Shown in pieces: positions 44,387 through 53,193 of a stretch of 56,710 bases of DNA. Source of the DNA: Thermoanaerobaculia bacterium (GTDB taxonomy: Bacteria; Acidobacteriota; Thermoanaerobaculia; Multivoradales; JAHEKO01); assembly GCA_947259195.1 (NCBI GenBank), contig CAMYLC010000100.1:1-56710 (forward strand), read 5' to 3'. How positions within the stretch are numbered: the first letter of the stretch is position 1; the number at the start of each line of letters is the position of its first letter. The position numbers and the translations under genes are program-made. The notes under the pieces are model-generated. The model saw nothing but the letters and a program-made list of their open reading frames with translations. It made no database searches and was not told the DNA's origin.

Positions 44387-44403
44387 CCATCGTCAAAGAG
44401 GGG

Positions 44404-44755
44404 GTCCGACGTGGGGCCCCCAGGGGGCTATCCTCCCTTCCGCTGCAAGAACCCCCATGGAGGTCCCCACGCCGGACCCTGGGCGCGGCCTTGCACTTCT
44501 GTACCTACGAGCTTTCTGTCCCCTACGCCCCTAGGCCCCTGCGCCTTCAATGCCTCAATGTCACCATTGGTGCCAGAGGTTCGTTCGGGTGGTCAGAAAG
44601 GGGGTGCCACGTCGAGCGCAGCGCAAGGGCCATCGCAGAGCAGAAGAGATGAGGCGCGATGACGTGACAAGGTGGCGGCCCGCCCGTTGCAGTCCGAGTA
44701 GCCGACGCCGTCCCCCTACGGGCCACCCGGACGAACCTCCACGAGACAGCGACGA
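44404..44755 (+). repeat. Dispersed composite repeat, copy 2
   Basis: This fills most of the 479-bp space from 44387 to 44865, which has no gene. Its first 70 bp (44404-44473) are identical to 7578-7647. Inverted arms GTCCGACGTGGGG and CCCCACGCCGGAC (44465-44477) bound the core. Later blocks match copy 1 with gaps, so the core is much better conserved than the rest. Confidence 0.75.
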
Positions 44756-44865
44756 CCTGCGCAGGTCCCGAGACTGCAATTCGTTTCGTTGATCCGGTGT
44801 TACAGTAGGTAGAGGCAGAACTCTAGGTTCTCGGGCACAGCGTTGATCCCATAGAGGGGAGCTTG

Positions 44866-46464
44866 ATGGCGCTGCCTCAGATTGTGGTTACCGGCTCTTC
44901 CGGATTTCTCGGCCGGCACCTGCTGGACGAGTTGAAGGAGAAGTATCGGATCTTCGGGATCGCCCGGCGCTCACCCGCCAAGGTAGGCGCACCGATCCAC
45001 CGCAACATCACCTGGTATCAGGCCGACATCGGAGACCAGCTGGAGCTGGCCACCGCCTTTCGCAAGATCCGCGAAGAGGGTGGCGCTGAGATGGTGATCC
45101 ATCTGGCGGCTCACTACGACTTCATTCGCGAGAAGCACCCCAGCTATTGGCGGACCAACGTCGAAGGGCTACGTAACGTCCTCGAGGAGTGCCTCGATCT
45201 CCGGCTAAGGCGATTTGTCTTCGCGAGCTCGGCAGCGGCTTGCGGCTTTCCTCCGGCCTACGAGCCGGGGCGGGTGCTCACCGAAGACACTCCGGCCGAC
45301 GGCAGGCACATCTACGCGGTGACCAAGCGGCTGGGTGAGGAGATGGTGGATGAGTACAGCGGAGACATCCCCACGGCCACGATTCGGTTTGCAGCGCTGT
45401 TCTCCGACTGGTGTGAGTACCCGCCGCTGTTCATCTTCTTGCAGACCTGGCTCTCCAAGAGCTGGCGTCGTCGGATGCTGGGCGGCAAGGGAGAGTTCGC
45501 GATTCCCTACCTCCACGTCCACGAGGCCGTTCGGGTATTGCGCAGAGTGATGAGAGAGGCCGATAAGTTGGCAAGCGGAGAAGTCTTGCTGGCCAGTACG
45601 GATGGTGGAGTGACCTCCCGGTATCTTTTCGAGGAAGCGACGCTGCTCTACTTCGGTTGTGGTGAGGAACCGATCTGGGTTCCTCGATGGTGCTGCCGGT
45701 TGGGGATGAAGACGCGGGAGAGGATCCTGACCCTGCTGGGGCACACTCCCTTCGAGCGGGCCTGGATGGCGGACTACATCGATCGGCAGCTGTTGGTCGA
45801 TGCCCGCCAGACCCGTCAGACCCTGAACTGGGAGCCTCGTCCCCGATTGAACATCTCGCGCCGACTTCCCTTCATGATCGAGAACCTCAAGACCGATCCT
45901 GTGGAGTGGTACCAGAGAAATCACGCAGCAATGCGCATAGAGCCGCCGCTGGACAATCTGCGCGTCCATCGGCTGTTGGAGAAATACGAATCGAGAATCC
46001 TCGAAGGTATGTCCACGCTGATGACGAATCGCGACGGTCGAGAGCGGTTCCCGGACTATCAGAAGCTCTCCGCCGACGAGCAACTGTGGAACCACCGCGT
46101 CGCTTTGCGTCACGTCATGGACTCGGTCCGCACGAGGGACAAGTCGATCTACGCCTCCTTCTGTCGAGATCTGGCCGAGCTCCGGTCTGGGCAGGGTTTC
46201 CAGGCCGAGGAGGTCTGTGAGGCGCTTCGCACGTTGAGGGACGTCTGCATGCGGGTGCTGTTTCAGGATCGCGAGTCCGAGGGGCTGAGCCAGGAGATCG
46301 AAGACCACATCACCATGACCATGCTCTTCGGCTGCGATCAGATCGAGGACACGTTCGAGCAATTGGCGGATGTCGCCAGCCCAGATGTCTCCAGTCCTTG
46401 GGAGGAGAAACGGGATAAAGTAGCCTCCGAGATGGAGGAGCCCGCCGTTGCCAACGAGCCCTAG
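44866..46464 (+). CDS. NAD-dependent epimerase/dehydratase-like protein with C-terminal helical domain
   Basis: Residues 1-330 form an extended SDR domain: dinucleotide motif VTGSSGFLG (near 8-16), VIHLAAHYDF, FVFASSAAACGF and the catalytic YAVTK. From about 350 an all-helical domain of some 150 residues follows, with RHVMDSVRTRDKSIYASFCR and LAELRSGQGFQAEEVCEALR; this resembles RsbRD-type N-terminal sensory domains, though I would not insist on it. A fusion of SDR with such a domain is unusual. The ATG at 44866 follows GGGGAG; a TTG three bases earlier is possible. A paralogue faces it at 46976-48592. Confidence 0.75.
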   Translation: MALPQIVVTGSSGFLGRHLLDELKEKYRIFGIARRSPAKVGAPIHRNITWYQADIGDQLELATAFRKIREEGGAEMVIHLAAHYDFIREKHPSYWRTNVEGLRNVLEECLDLRLRRFVFASSAAACGFPPAYEPGRVLTEDTPADGRHIYAVTKRLGEEMVDEYSGDIPTATIRFAALFSDWCEYPPLFIFLQTWLSKSWRRRMLGGKGEFAIPYLHVHEAVRVLRRVMREADKLASGEVLLASTDGGVTSRYLFEEATLLYFGCGEEPIWVPRWCCRLGMKTRERILTLLGHTPFERAWMADYIDRQLLVDARQTRQTLNWEPRPRLNISRRLPFMIENLKTDPVEWYQRNHAAMRIEPPLDNLRVHRLLEKYESRILEGMSTLMTNRDGRERFPDYQKLSADEQLWNHRVALRHVMDSVRTRDKSIYASFCRDLAELRSGQGFQAEEVCEALRTLRDVCMRVLFQDRESEGLSQEIEDHITMTMLFGCDQIEDTFEQLADVASPDVSSPWEEKRDKVASEMEEPAVANEP

Positions 46465-46858
46465 TGAACCGCGACGACCCGATTCCTTCTGGCCCCGCGC
46501 CGAGACCTGGCTGATCGTTCTGATCGCGATCCACAGCTACGGGGTGGGGTCTTTTCTGCTTTTTCTCACGCGGTGGGGTGCGGACTTCGGCGGCTGGGGC
46601 GAGGTGTCGCCTCTCTTCTTCGCGCGCCAGGCCGGCATCTTTCACGTGGTGGTGGCGACCGGCTATCTGAACGAGTATTTCCGCTACGGTGGCATCAGCT
46701 TGCTGCTGACCGCCAAGATCATGGCCGTCCTGTTCCTGGTCTCGATGATGATGGTGGCCGAGCCGGCACCCTGGACCATTCCGCTATCGGCCATTGGCGA
46801 TGGAGCCATGGCACTCGTGGCATATCTGGTACATCGCAAGGCGCAACAAGTCGGTTGA
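46448..46858 (+). CDS. Small four-helix membrane protein of unknown function
   Basis: A 136-residue protein with about four hydrophobic helices and a short charged N-terminus. It overlaps the end of the SDR gene by 17 bases and starts at TTG, with GGAGGAG about nine bases upstream; no ATG or GTG is available in frame. A motif, HVVVATGYLNEYFRYGG, separates helices 2 and 3. Coupling to the SDR gene suggests a shared role, perhaps at the membrane. No family recognised. Confidence 0.65.
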   Translation: MPTSPSEPRRPDSFWPRAETWLIVLIAIHSYGVGSFLLFLTRWGADFGGWGEVSPLFFARQAGIFHVVVATGYLNEYFRYGGISLLLTAKIMAVLFLVSMMMVAEPAPWTIPLSAIGDGAMALVAYLVHRKAQQVG

Positions 46859-46942
46859 TCCCGCAGGCGATTGACATTGTCCTGGGGCTTGGATCCGGGG
46901 CGGGCGGCCGCAAGGACCGCCCCAATGCAGGCTCTGAGTCGC

Positions 46943-46966
46943 GCAGGGGAGGGGCTTGCCCCCTGC
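46943..46966 (+). repeat. Dispersed GC hairpin, copy 2
   Basis: A palindrome centred on CTTG with GCAGGGG/CCCCTGC arms, between the convergent membrane-protein and SDR genes. A GGGCGG...CCGCCC inverted pair lies just before it (about 46898-46922). Confidence 0.65.
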
Positions 46967-46975
46967 CTTATTGAC

Positions 46976-48592
46976 TCACTCGTTGGTGCCGAGCTTTTCA
47001 CGCAGCTCGAACTCGGCGGAGGAGGGCTTGGTGTCACGGTGGTGGGTGCGCCACAGTTGATCCTGGTACCGGAAGGTGGGCGCCGCGACTTCGCCTTCCT
47101 GCATGTACTCGAAGATCTCCTGCACCTGGTCGATGCTGAAGGTGATCGTCGTCGTGATGTAGTCGTGCAGGTCCTTGTCCGTCACTCCCGAGTCGGGGAG
47201 GTTGCCTAGCACTTCCAGGCAGACATGGTTCAGCGCTGCTAGTGCCGAGGCCACCTCCTCACAGGCGAACCCCTGTTGGCACCGTAGCTCGGCGACGTCG
47301 CGGCAGTAGGCCATGAGGATGCCCTTCTCGCGCGTCCGAATCGAAGTCATGAGCGTGTGGATGATCACTTTGATGTGCCAATCGAGATCGTCGGCGGGAA
47401 GAGCCTGATAGCTGGACAGAGGGTCCTGGCCACGCTCGCCGACGAGGATCTCCGCGAACTGCCGGGCGATCTCGTCCTCGTGGGTCTCCAGCAGGCGGTA
47501 GATACTCAGGTTGGGCCGCATCTTCACCGCCATGGCTTCCTGGTTGCGCCGCGACCACTCCACGGGATCGGTCTGCATGTTCTCGATCAGGAAAGGAAAG
47601 CGTCGCAGGATGTCGAGGCGGGGGTGGGGCTGCCAGTCCAAGATCTCATGGGTGTAGGTGGCTTCCGCCGTCAGCTGCAGATCGATGAACTTGGCCATCC
47701 AAGGCCGCTCGAAGGGCCGGTTTCCCAGTAGCCGACCCATCGCATCCCGCATCACCATTCCAGGTCCGGCAAGGAACTTGGGCATGTGGATGGGTTTACG
47801 TGCCTGACCGTAGTAGTAGGCGGTGGCCGCTTCGAAAAGCTCCTGATGAGTAACGGCGCCATTGGTGCTGGCGTTCAAGACAGCGACCTGTTCCAGATCG
47901 TCGGCCTTCTCGACAACCTTGCGCAGGAAGTTCGCACCGTCCCGCACATGCAGATAGGGGACAGCGGACTCTCCCTTGCCGCCCAGGATCTTCGAGTTCC
48001 ACTGGTTCGACAACCAGGTCTCGAGGAAGACGAAGAGCGGCGGATACTCGCACCAGTCCGAGAACATCGCGGCGAAACGGACGATGGCCGAGGGCACCTC
48101 GTCGCCGTATTCGCGCAGCATCTCTTCGCCCTTGCGCTTGCTCACGGCATACGGGTGCTCGCCGTCGGGTGGGCTCTGCTCGGTGAGAGCTTGTCCTGGC
48201 GGCGGGAACCTGCACGCTGCCAGGGAGCTCGCGAAGATGAACCGCTTCGGACTCATGTGCCGGCACTGCTCGAGCAGGTTACGCAGGCCGTCGAGGTTGG
48301 TTCTTTGATACTCGGGGTGATCTTCACCGCTGAAGTCGTAGTAGGCGGCCAGGTGAATTACGGAATGGAGTTCGTCGCCGTTCTTGACCTCGCTGCAGAC
48401 CGCTTCGAGGGCGTTCTCGTTGCAGATGTCGAACTGATGCCAGCTGATGTTGGGGTGCTTCGGAACACCGCTCTCGGACTGCGAGCGCAAATCGATGGCG
48501 ATCAACCTGTACTGCGATTTGAGCAGATCGAGAACACGCCGCCCCAGAAATCCGGAGGCTCCCGTGATCGCGACTATTGGTAGCGATTCCAT
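46976..48592 (-). CDS. NAD-dependent epimerase/dehydratase-like protein with C-terminal helical domain, second copy
   Basis: Paralogue of the protein at 44866-46464, 538 residues with the same two-part design. The SDR half has VAITGASGFLGRRVLDLL, VIHLAAYYDFSGEDHPEYQR, FIFASSLAACRF and YAVSK; both share the exact run FSDWCEYPPLF. The helical half has LMTSIRTREKGILMAYCRDV and LRCQQGFACEEVASAL. The ATG at 48592 was chosen from homology to the first copy; upstream in-frame codons run through repetitive DNA. It is transcribed towards its relative, with the small membrane-protein gene between them. Confidence 0.75.
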   Translation of the reverse strand: MESLPIVAITGASGFLGRRVLDLLKSQYRLIAIDLRSQSESGVPKHPNISWHQFDICNENALEAVCSEVKNGDELHSVIHLAAYYDFSGEDHPEYQRTNLDGLRNLLEQCRHMSPKRFIFASSLAACRFPPPGQALTEQSPPDGEHPYAVSKRKGEEMLREYGDEVPSAIVRFAAMFSDWCEYPPLFVFLETWLSNQWNSKILGGKGESAVPYLHVRDGANFLRKVVEKADDLEQVAVLNASTNGAVTHQELFEAATAYYYGQARKPIHMPKFLAGPGMVMRDAMGRLLGNRPFERPWMAKFIDLQLTAEATYTHEILDWQPHPRLDILRRFPFLIENMQTDPVEWSRRNQEAMAVKMRPNLSIYRLLETHEDEIARQFAEILVGERGQDPLSSYQALPADDLDWHIKVIIHTLMTSIRTREKGILMAYCRDVAELRCQQGFACEEVASALAALNHVCLEVLGNLPDSGVTDKDLHDYITTTITFSIDQVQEIFEYMQEGEVAAPTFRYQDQLWRTHHRDTKPSSAEFELREKLGTNE

Positions 48593-48627
48593 GGCGAGGC
48601 AAATATACACGATGGAAAGCAGTGGAT

Positions 48628-48690
48628 CACTGAGGCACTGAGCCAGTGGGGCAGTGAGGCACTGAGGCATCGAAGGACTGAAGCAGTGAG
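48628..48690. repeat. Degenerate tandem repeat of GTGAGGCACTGAGGCA-like units
   Basis: Imperfect copies of (c/g)agtGAGGCActgag with drift. A related run appears at 52848-52862, and a looser one at 56665-56690. It lies in the 197-bp space between divergent genes. Confidence 0.5.
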
Positions 48691-48694
48691 GGCC

Positions 48695-48720
48695 GTAGGG
48701 GAGGGCCTTGCGCCCTCCCG
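48695..48720 (+). repeat. Dispersed GC hairpin, copy 3
   Basis: GGGGAGGGCCTTGCGCCCTC, the same palindrome family with compensating changes (GGCC...GCGC). Confidence 0.65.
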
Positions 48721-48789
48721 CGGTCCAGGGTCCTGGGTGCGAGCCCACAAGGAGCTCCGCAAGATGATGTTGGCGATAGGATCGCCCTC

Positions 48790-50043
48790 ATGCCGAAAGT
48801 GCTGCATGTGCTGTCGCAGCGGCCGTCGCTGACGGGCAGCGGCGTGACGCTAGTGGAGTTGGCTCGCCATGCGGAGGCCGCTGGTTGGGAGCAGATGGCG
48901 GTCATCGGTGTGCCGGCGGAAGACCCCAGACCAAAGGTGGGTGTGCTGGGAGCGGATAAAGTTCGCCCCCTGGCATTCGGGCACGGAGTCCTCGACTTCC
49001 CCATTCCAGGGATGAGCGACGTGATGCCCTACCCGAGCTCGCGATTCTCTGAGCTCTCGAAGCCTGAATTGACTGCTTACCGAGGCGCTTGGCTGCGGCA
49101 TCTCGAGAGCGTGCTGACCGAGTGTCGGCCGAACCTCATTCACTCCCATCACGTCTGGTTGGTCAGCTCGTGGCTCAAAGACGTGGCGCCTGACATCCCA
49201 GTGGTGACCCACTCCCATGGCACCGGGCTTCGGCAGTTGGAGCTGTGTCCGCATCTGGCGGAAGAAGTCCGCCAGGGCAACTCTCGAAACGACCGGTTTC
49301 TGGCACTGCATCAGGACAACCAGGTGGCAATCATCGATGCCCTCGGCCTGGATGAAGGAGCAACAACATCTCCGCCTCCGGCTGAGGAGAGAGTGCAGGT
49401 CGTGGGTGCCGGATTCGCCGAGCAGATCTTTCGGTTAGACCGCGATGTCGAAGGGCGGGCGGGACGATTGCTCTACGTAGGTAAGTACAGCGCTGCTAAG
49501 GGGTTACCGTCCTTGTTGGAGGCTGTGGAAGGGCTTCTGTCCAAGCACCCCGGCCTGGAATTGCACGTCGCAGGCAGTGGAGCGGGAAGCGAGGCGGAAG
49601 CCCTGCAGGAGCGCATGGTGGAGATGGCGCCCACAGTGGTCCTGCACGGCCAGCTGTCTCAGCCTGAGTTGGCAGCGCTGATGAACACCTGTGCCGTGTG
49701 CATTCTGCCCTCCTTCTATGAAGGCCTTCCGCTAGTCCTGGCTGAGGCCTATGCGTGCGGATGCCAACTCGTAGCAACCGCGCTTCCCGGGGTCGAAAAA
49801 CACCTGGCACCTTCGCTGGGCGAAGGCCTGGAGCTGGTTCGTTTGCCCAGAATGACCGGGGTGGACACGCCGTTGGACGAGGACATGCCTGCTTTCGTCG
49901 AAGCTCTAGGCGAGGCCATCGACGTGGCGTTGCAGAAGTCGGTCAAGCCGGTGCCCGAAGAGGTTGGGAGCGAGGCATTGAGGCCGTTCACCTGGCGGGC
50001 GGTGTTCAGTCGGGTAGAGAGAGTTTGGGTCGATCTCTTGTAG
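48790..50043 (+). CDS. Family 4-type glycosyltransferase
   Basis: GT-B fold glycosyltransferase of 417 residues. The N-terminal half has VLHVLSQRPSLTGSGVTLVE and LIHSHHVWLVSS, typical of group 1 enzymes. The C-terminal nucleotide-sugar domain has LLYVGKYSAAKGLPSLLEAV, LHVAGSGAGS and the EX7E motif ILPSFYEGLPLVLAEAYACG. It probably builds a surface glycan or lipid-linked sugar; the donor and acceptor are not readable. It stands before the carbamoyltransferase set, which could modify the same product. Confidence 0.85.
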   Translation: MPKVLHVLSQRPSLTGSGVTLVELARHAEAAGWEQMAVIGVPAEDPRPKVGVLGADKVRPLAFGHGVLDFPIPGMSDVMPYPSSRFSELSKPELTAYRGAWLRHLESVLTECRPNLIHSHHVWLVSSWLKDVAPDIPVVTHSHGTGLRQLELCPHLAEEVRQGNSRNDRFLALHQDNQVAIIDALGLDEGATTSPPPAEERVQVVGAGFAEQIFRLDRDVEGRAGRLLYVGKYSAAKGLPSLLEAVEGLLSKHPGLELHVAGSGAGSEAEALQERMVEMAPTVVLHGQLSQPELAALMNTCAVCILPSFYEGLPLVLAEAYACGCQLVATALPGVEKHLAPSLGEGLELVRLPRMTGVDTPLDEDMPAFVEALGEAIDVALQKSVKPVPEEVGSEALRPFTWRAVFSRVERVWVDLL

Positions 50044-50063
50044 GGGCAGGGCTTGCCCCCTAC
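50040..50063 (+). repeat. Dispersed GC hairpin, copy 4, overlapping a stop codon
   Basis: TAGGGGCAGGGCTTGCCCCC plus TAC. The TAG of the glycosyltransferase is its first three bases, so the repeat may have supplied the stop. Confidence 0.65.
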
Positions 50064-50221
50064 AAGGCAACACCCGTCTGAGTCGTCTCGGGCCGGCAGA
50101 GCCGCCTGCCGCTTCAGGTTCAGGTTGTCCCGATCCCGACCGATTCAAGAGCCCAGCGCCTCATGGCAATAAGTCTCTAAGAGGTTGCAAACACTCGGTA
50201 TTCCGATAGAGTTGCGCACCG

Positions 50222-52042
50222 ATGACGAACATCCTGGGGATTTCGGCTTTCTACCACGACTCCGCGGCCTGTCTCGTGCAGGATGGGGAGCTCGTGGCCG
50301 CCACCCAGGAGGAGCGCTTCAGTCGCAAGAAGCACGACCATCGCTTCCCGGACGCTGCGGTGCGCTACTGCTTGGAGGAGGCCGGCATCACAGCCGATCA
50401 GCTGGATGCCGTGGCCTTCTACGACAAGCCCTGGCTGAAGTTCGAGCGTCTGCTGGAAACCTACCTCTCTTTTGCTCCTGCTGGCCTGCCGTCGTTCCTC
50501 AAGGCCATGCCCTTGTGGCTGAAACAGAAGCTCTGGATGGGTGAGCTGATTCAAAAACAGGTCGGCTTCGAGGGCGAGCTGCTCTATCCGGAGCACCATC
50601 AGTCCCACGCCGCCTCGGCCTTCTATCCGTCACCGTATCAGCGAGCCGCAATCCTGACCATCGACGGTGTCGGCGAATGGGCCACGGCCTCCTGGGGTGT
50701 CGGCCACGACAACGAGGTCGACATCCGCTACGAGCTCATGTTTCCTCACAGCCTAGGACTGCTCTATTCGGCCTTCACCTACTACACCGGGTTCCGGGTC
50801 AACTCCGGCGAATACAAGGTGATGGGTCTGGCGCCGTATGGCGAGCCGAAGTACGTCGGCCTGATCCTCGAGCACGTGATGGACCTGCGCGAAGACGGCT
50901 CGTTCTGGCTGGACATGGACTACTTCAACTACTGCCAGGGCCTGACGATGACCTCTGAGAAGTTCCATCGTCTTTTCGGCGGTCCGCCGCGACAGCCCGA
51001 ATCCGAGCTCACCCAAAAAGAGATGGACCTGGCGCGCTCGGTCCAGGAAGTCACTGAAGAGGCCATGTTGCGCATGGCTCGGCACGTCAAGAAAGAGACC
51101 GGCGAGAAGTACCTCTGCCTGGCCGGCGGCTGTGCCCTGAATTGCGTGGCCAACGGCAAGATCCTGCGGTCTGGCATCTTCGACGACATCTGGATCCAGC
51201 CGGCCGCGGGAGATGCCGGCGGCGCGCTCGGAGCGGCTCTTTTCACCTGGCACCAGGTGATGAATAAGCCCCGAATGGCGGCCGGAGATCGCGACTCCCA
51301 GAAGGGCTCCTATCTGGGGCCGGCCTTCGAATCGGAGACGATCGAAACCTGGCTCGAGCTCGAGGACATCCCCTACGAGCGGCACGAACGGCAAGCGATT
51401 CCGGGTCTGGTTGCCGACTTGATCGACCAGGAGAAGGTCGTGGGCTTCTTCTCGGGTCGGATGGAGTTCGGTCCCCGAGCTCTGGGGGGGCGCAGCATCA
51501 TTGGCGATGCCCGCTCGACCAAGATGCAGTCGATCATGAACCTGAAGATCAAGTACCGCGAGTCCTTTCGGCCCTTCGCGCCCTCCTGTCTCGTCGAGGA
51601 TGTCTCGGAGCTCTTCGAGCTGGACCGCCCCTCGCCCTACATGTTGCTCGTAGCGGACGTCCAGAAGGGTCGCCGTAAGGCGATGAGCGAAGAGCAGAAG
51701 AGCTTCTTCGGGATCGAGAAGCTGAATGTGCCCCGATCGGACATTCCGGCGATCACCCATATCGACTACTCGGCCCGGGTGCAGTCGGTCGATGGTGTCG
51801 ACAACCGGCCCTACTACGACACGATTCGGTGCTTCAAAGAGAACACCGGCTACGGGGTGATCGTCAACACGTCGTTCAACGTGCGCGGGGAGCCCATCGT
51901 CTGTACGCCACAGGATGCGTTTCTCTGCTTCATGCGCACCGAGATGGATGTGCTGGTGCTCGAGAATCTCGTGCTCTACAAGACCGAGCAGCAGGCGCTC
52001 GAAGGCGATGAGGACTGGCGGCAGCGCTATGACCTCGACTAA
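50222..52042 (+). CDS. NodU/CmcH-family carbamoyltransferase
   Basis: O-carbamoyltransferase of 606 residues using carbamoyl phosphate and ATP. The N-terminal Kae1-like domain starts ILGISAFYHDSAACLVQDG, with HHQSHAASAFYPSP as the metal-binding His cluster and TIDGVGEWAT. The C-terminal region has GGCALNCVANGKIL, PAAGDAGGALGAAL and FGPRALGGRSIIGD. It heads a conserved trio with SxtJ-like and DUF5989 genes. The carbamoylated substrate is unknown; a sugar is plausible given the upstream glycosyltransferase. It is distinct from HypF, which has extra domains. Confidence 0.9.
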   Translation: MTNILGISAFYHDSAACLVQDGELVAATQEERFSRKKHDHRFPDAAVRYCLEEAGITADQLDAVAFYDKPWLKFERLLETYLSFAPAGLPSFLKAMPLWLKQKLWMGELIQKQVGFEGELLYPEHHQSHAASAFYPSPYQRAAILTIDGVGEWATASWGVGHDNEVDIRYELMFPHSLGLLYSAFTYYTGFRVNSGEYKVMGLAPYGEPKYVGLILEHVMDLREDGSFWLDMDYFNYCQGLTMTSEKFHRLFGGPPRQPESELTQKEMDLARSVQEVTEEAMLRMARHVKKETGEKYLCLAGGCALNCVANGKILRSGIFDDIWIQPAAGDAGGALGAALFTWHQVMNKPRMAAGDRDSQKGSYLGPAFESETIETWLELEDIPYERHERQAIPGLVADLIDQEKVVGFFSGRMEFGPRALGGRSIIGDARSTKMQSIMNLKIKYRESFRPFAPSCLVEDVSELFELDRPSPYMLLVADVQKGRRKAMSEEQKSFFGIEKLNVPRSDIPAITHIDYSARVQSVDGVDNRPYYDTIRCFKENTGYGVIVNTSFNVRGEPIVCTPQDAFLCFMRTEMDVLVLENLVLYKTEQQALEGDEDWRQRYDLD

Positions 52043-52073
52043 TTCGGGGACAGGCACCGAAAAGCAGGTAACG

Positions 52074-52475
52074 ATGAGCGACCACGCGACCAAGACCGTC
52101 AGGGAGCTGCGGAAGTTTGGCTTGGCCTTCACCGGCGGCCTGACGCTGCTGGGGAGCCTACTGCTGTGGAGAAGCAAAGCTGCAGGCCCTTGGGTCTTGG
52201 GAGTGGCGGCAGTGGTCCTGACTCTCGCCCTGCTGGCGCCGGCCGCACTGCGCCCCCTCGAGAAGCTCCTCTCGACGTTGTTTCGCTGGATCACGGCCGC
52301 CCTGACCTATGTGATCCTGGTGCTGACCTACTTTCTCGTCGTGACCCCGATGGGAATCTTCATGCGGCTTCTTGGCAAAGACCCCCTGCACCTGAAGCGG
52401 CAGCCGGGAAGGCCGTCCTTTTGGGTGCCGGTGGAGGAAGATGGGCCGGCATCACGACCGGACAAGCCGTATTGA
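52074..52475 (+). CDS. SxtJ-family membrane protein
   Basis: A 133-residue membrane protein with three or four helices, ending with the SxtJ-like FLVVTPMGIFMRLLGKDPLH near residues 90-110. Genes of this family regularly follow NodU/CmcH-type carbamoyltransferases, as here (32 bp after the stop). The ATG at 52074 has AGG nearby; an earlier ATG at 52029 would overlap the carbamoyltransferase and is possible. Function unknown. Confidence 0.8.
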   Translation: MSDHATKTVRELRKFGLAFTGGLTLLGSLLLWRSKAAGPWVLGVAAVVLTLALLAPAALRPLEKLLSTLFRWITAALTYVILVLTYFLVVTPMGIFMRLLGKDPLHLKRQPGRPSFWVPVEEDGPASRPDKPY

Positions 52476-52492
52476 CCGGGCCTGGCTGTAGT

Positions 52493-52518
52493 GCAGGGGA
52501 GGTGCTTGTCCCCTCCCG
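52493..52518 (+). repeat. Dispersed GC hairpin, copy 5
   Basis: GGGGAGGTGCTTGTCCCCTC, with paired changes that keep the stem. It lies between the SxtJ and DUF5989 genes. Confidence 0.65.
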
Positions 52519-52615
52519 CGGGCGGCCGCAAGGGGCTCCACTACGAGTTCGAAGAACGCTGGCGAATCACTTTTAATCTGCGCTTGAGTATCGAAAATCG
52601 AAGGATCTATAACTC

Positions 52616-52774
52616 ATGGCATCGAATTCCAAAATCGGCACTATCTGGGGCTTCTTGAAGACCCGCAAGAAGTGGTGGCTGACCCCCATCATCCTCACCC
52701 TGGTCCTGCTCGCGGCGTTGATCGTGCTGACCGAATCCTCTGCGGTCGCACCGTTCATATACGCGTTGTTCTAG
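52616..52774 (+). CDS. DUF5989-family small membrane protein
   Basis: A 52-residue single-span protein. The basic start KTRKKWWLTPIIL leads into one helix and the family ending SSAVAPFIYALF. Such small genes accompany carbamoyltransferase-SxtJ pairs, which explains its place. It lies 140 bp after the SxtJ gene. Short but well supported by its characteristic ends. Confidence 0.8.
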   Translation: MASNSKIGTIWGFLKTRKKWWLTPIILTLVLLAALIVLTESSAVAPFIYALF

Positions 52775-52920
52775 GCGCGGGCTCGTACCTCGCCCGCGCT
52801 GGCAGTGGGGTTGAGGCGGCCGGCGTACCTTCGGCCTATCTCAGGGCAGTGAGGCAATGAGGGCCCCCTACCTCGGGCGGTAACGAGGGCCGCCCCCACA
52901 TCAGTTACCGTATTTCACCC

Positions 52921-52968
52921 AGGACCCCAGGACCCCAGGACCCCAGGACCCCAGGACCCCAGGACCCC
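52921..52968 (+). repeat. Six perfect tandem copies of AGGACCCC
   Basis: An 8-bp unit repeated six times without change, followed by a degenerate AAGACC. Such arrays change length by slippage. Confidence 0.95.
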
Positions 52969-53042
52969 AAGACCGGCCGGAAAATGTGCCGGCCGCCTCA
53001 AGTCCCAAGCCCCAGGGTCTCGGCCTTCCGGCCGAGATACCC

Positions 53043-53056
53043 TACCCCCTAGGGTA
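53043..53056. promoter_or_regulatory. GC-tract dyad 1 upstream of mtrA-like gene
   Basis: TACCCCCTAGGGTA, 14 bp, flanked by C and G to give six-base arms CTACCC/GGGTAG. Confidence 0.45.
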
Positions 53057-53089
53057 GTCCGGAAGCCCACCTGGTTGCGTGCATACAAC

Positions 53090-53103
53090 TACCCCCGGGG
53101 GTA
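53090..53103. promoter_or_regulatory. GC-tract dyad 2 upstream of mtrA-like gene
   Basis: TACCCCCGGGGGTA, a perfect 14-bp palindrome and the best match in the window to the CsoR-type operator form. Confidence 0.5.
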
Positions 53104-53193
53104 TCGGGAAGTGCCCTGAGCTTGTGCGAATCTTCACAAGCGGAGGGCGCAGGAGCCTTCAAGGACAATCATCCTGGCCCCCACTTTCGGAAC

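Noticed and set aside
50753..52294. 513-codon minus-strand frame across the carbamoyltransferase
   Set aside because: Antisense to a well-conserved enzyme; no ribosome-binding site or domain.
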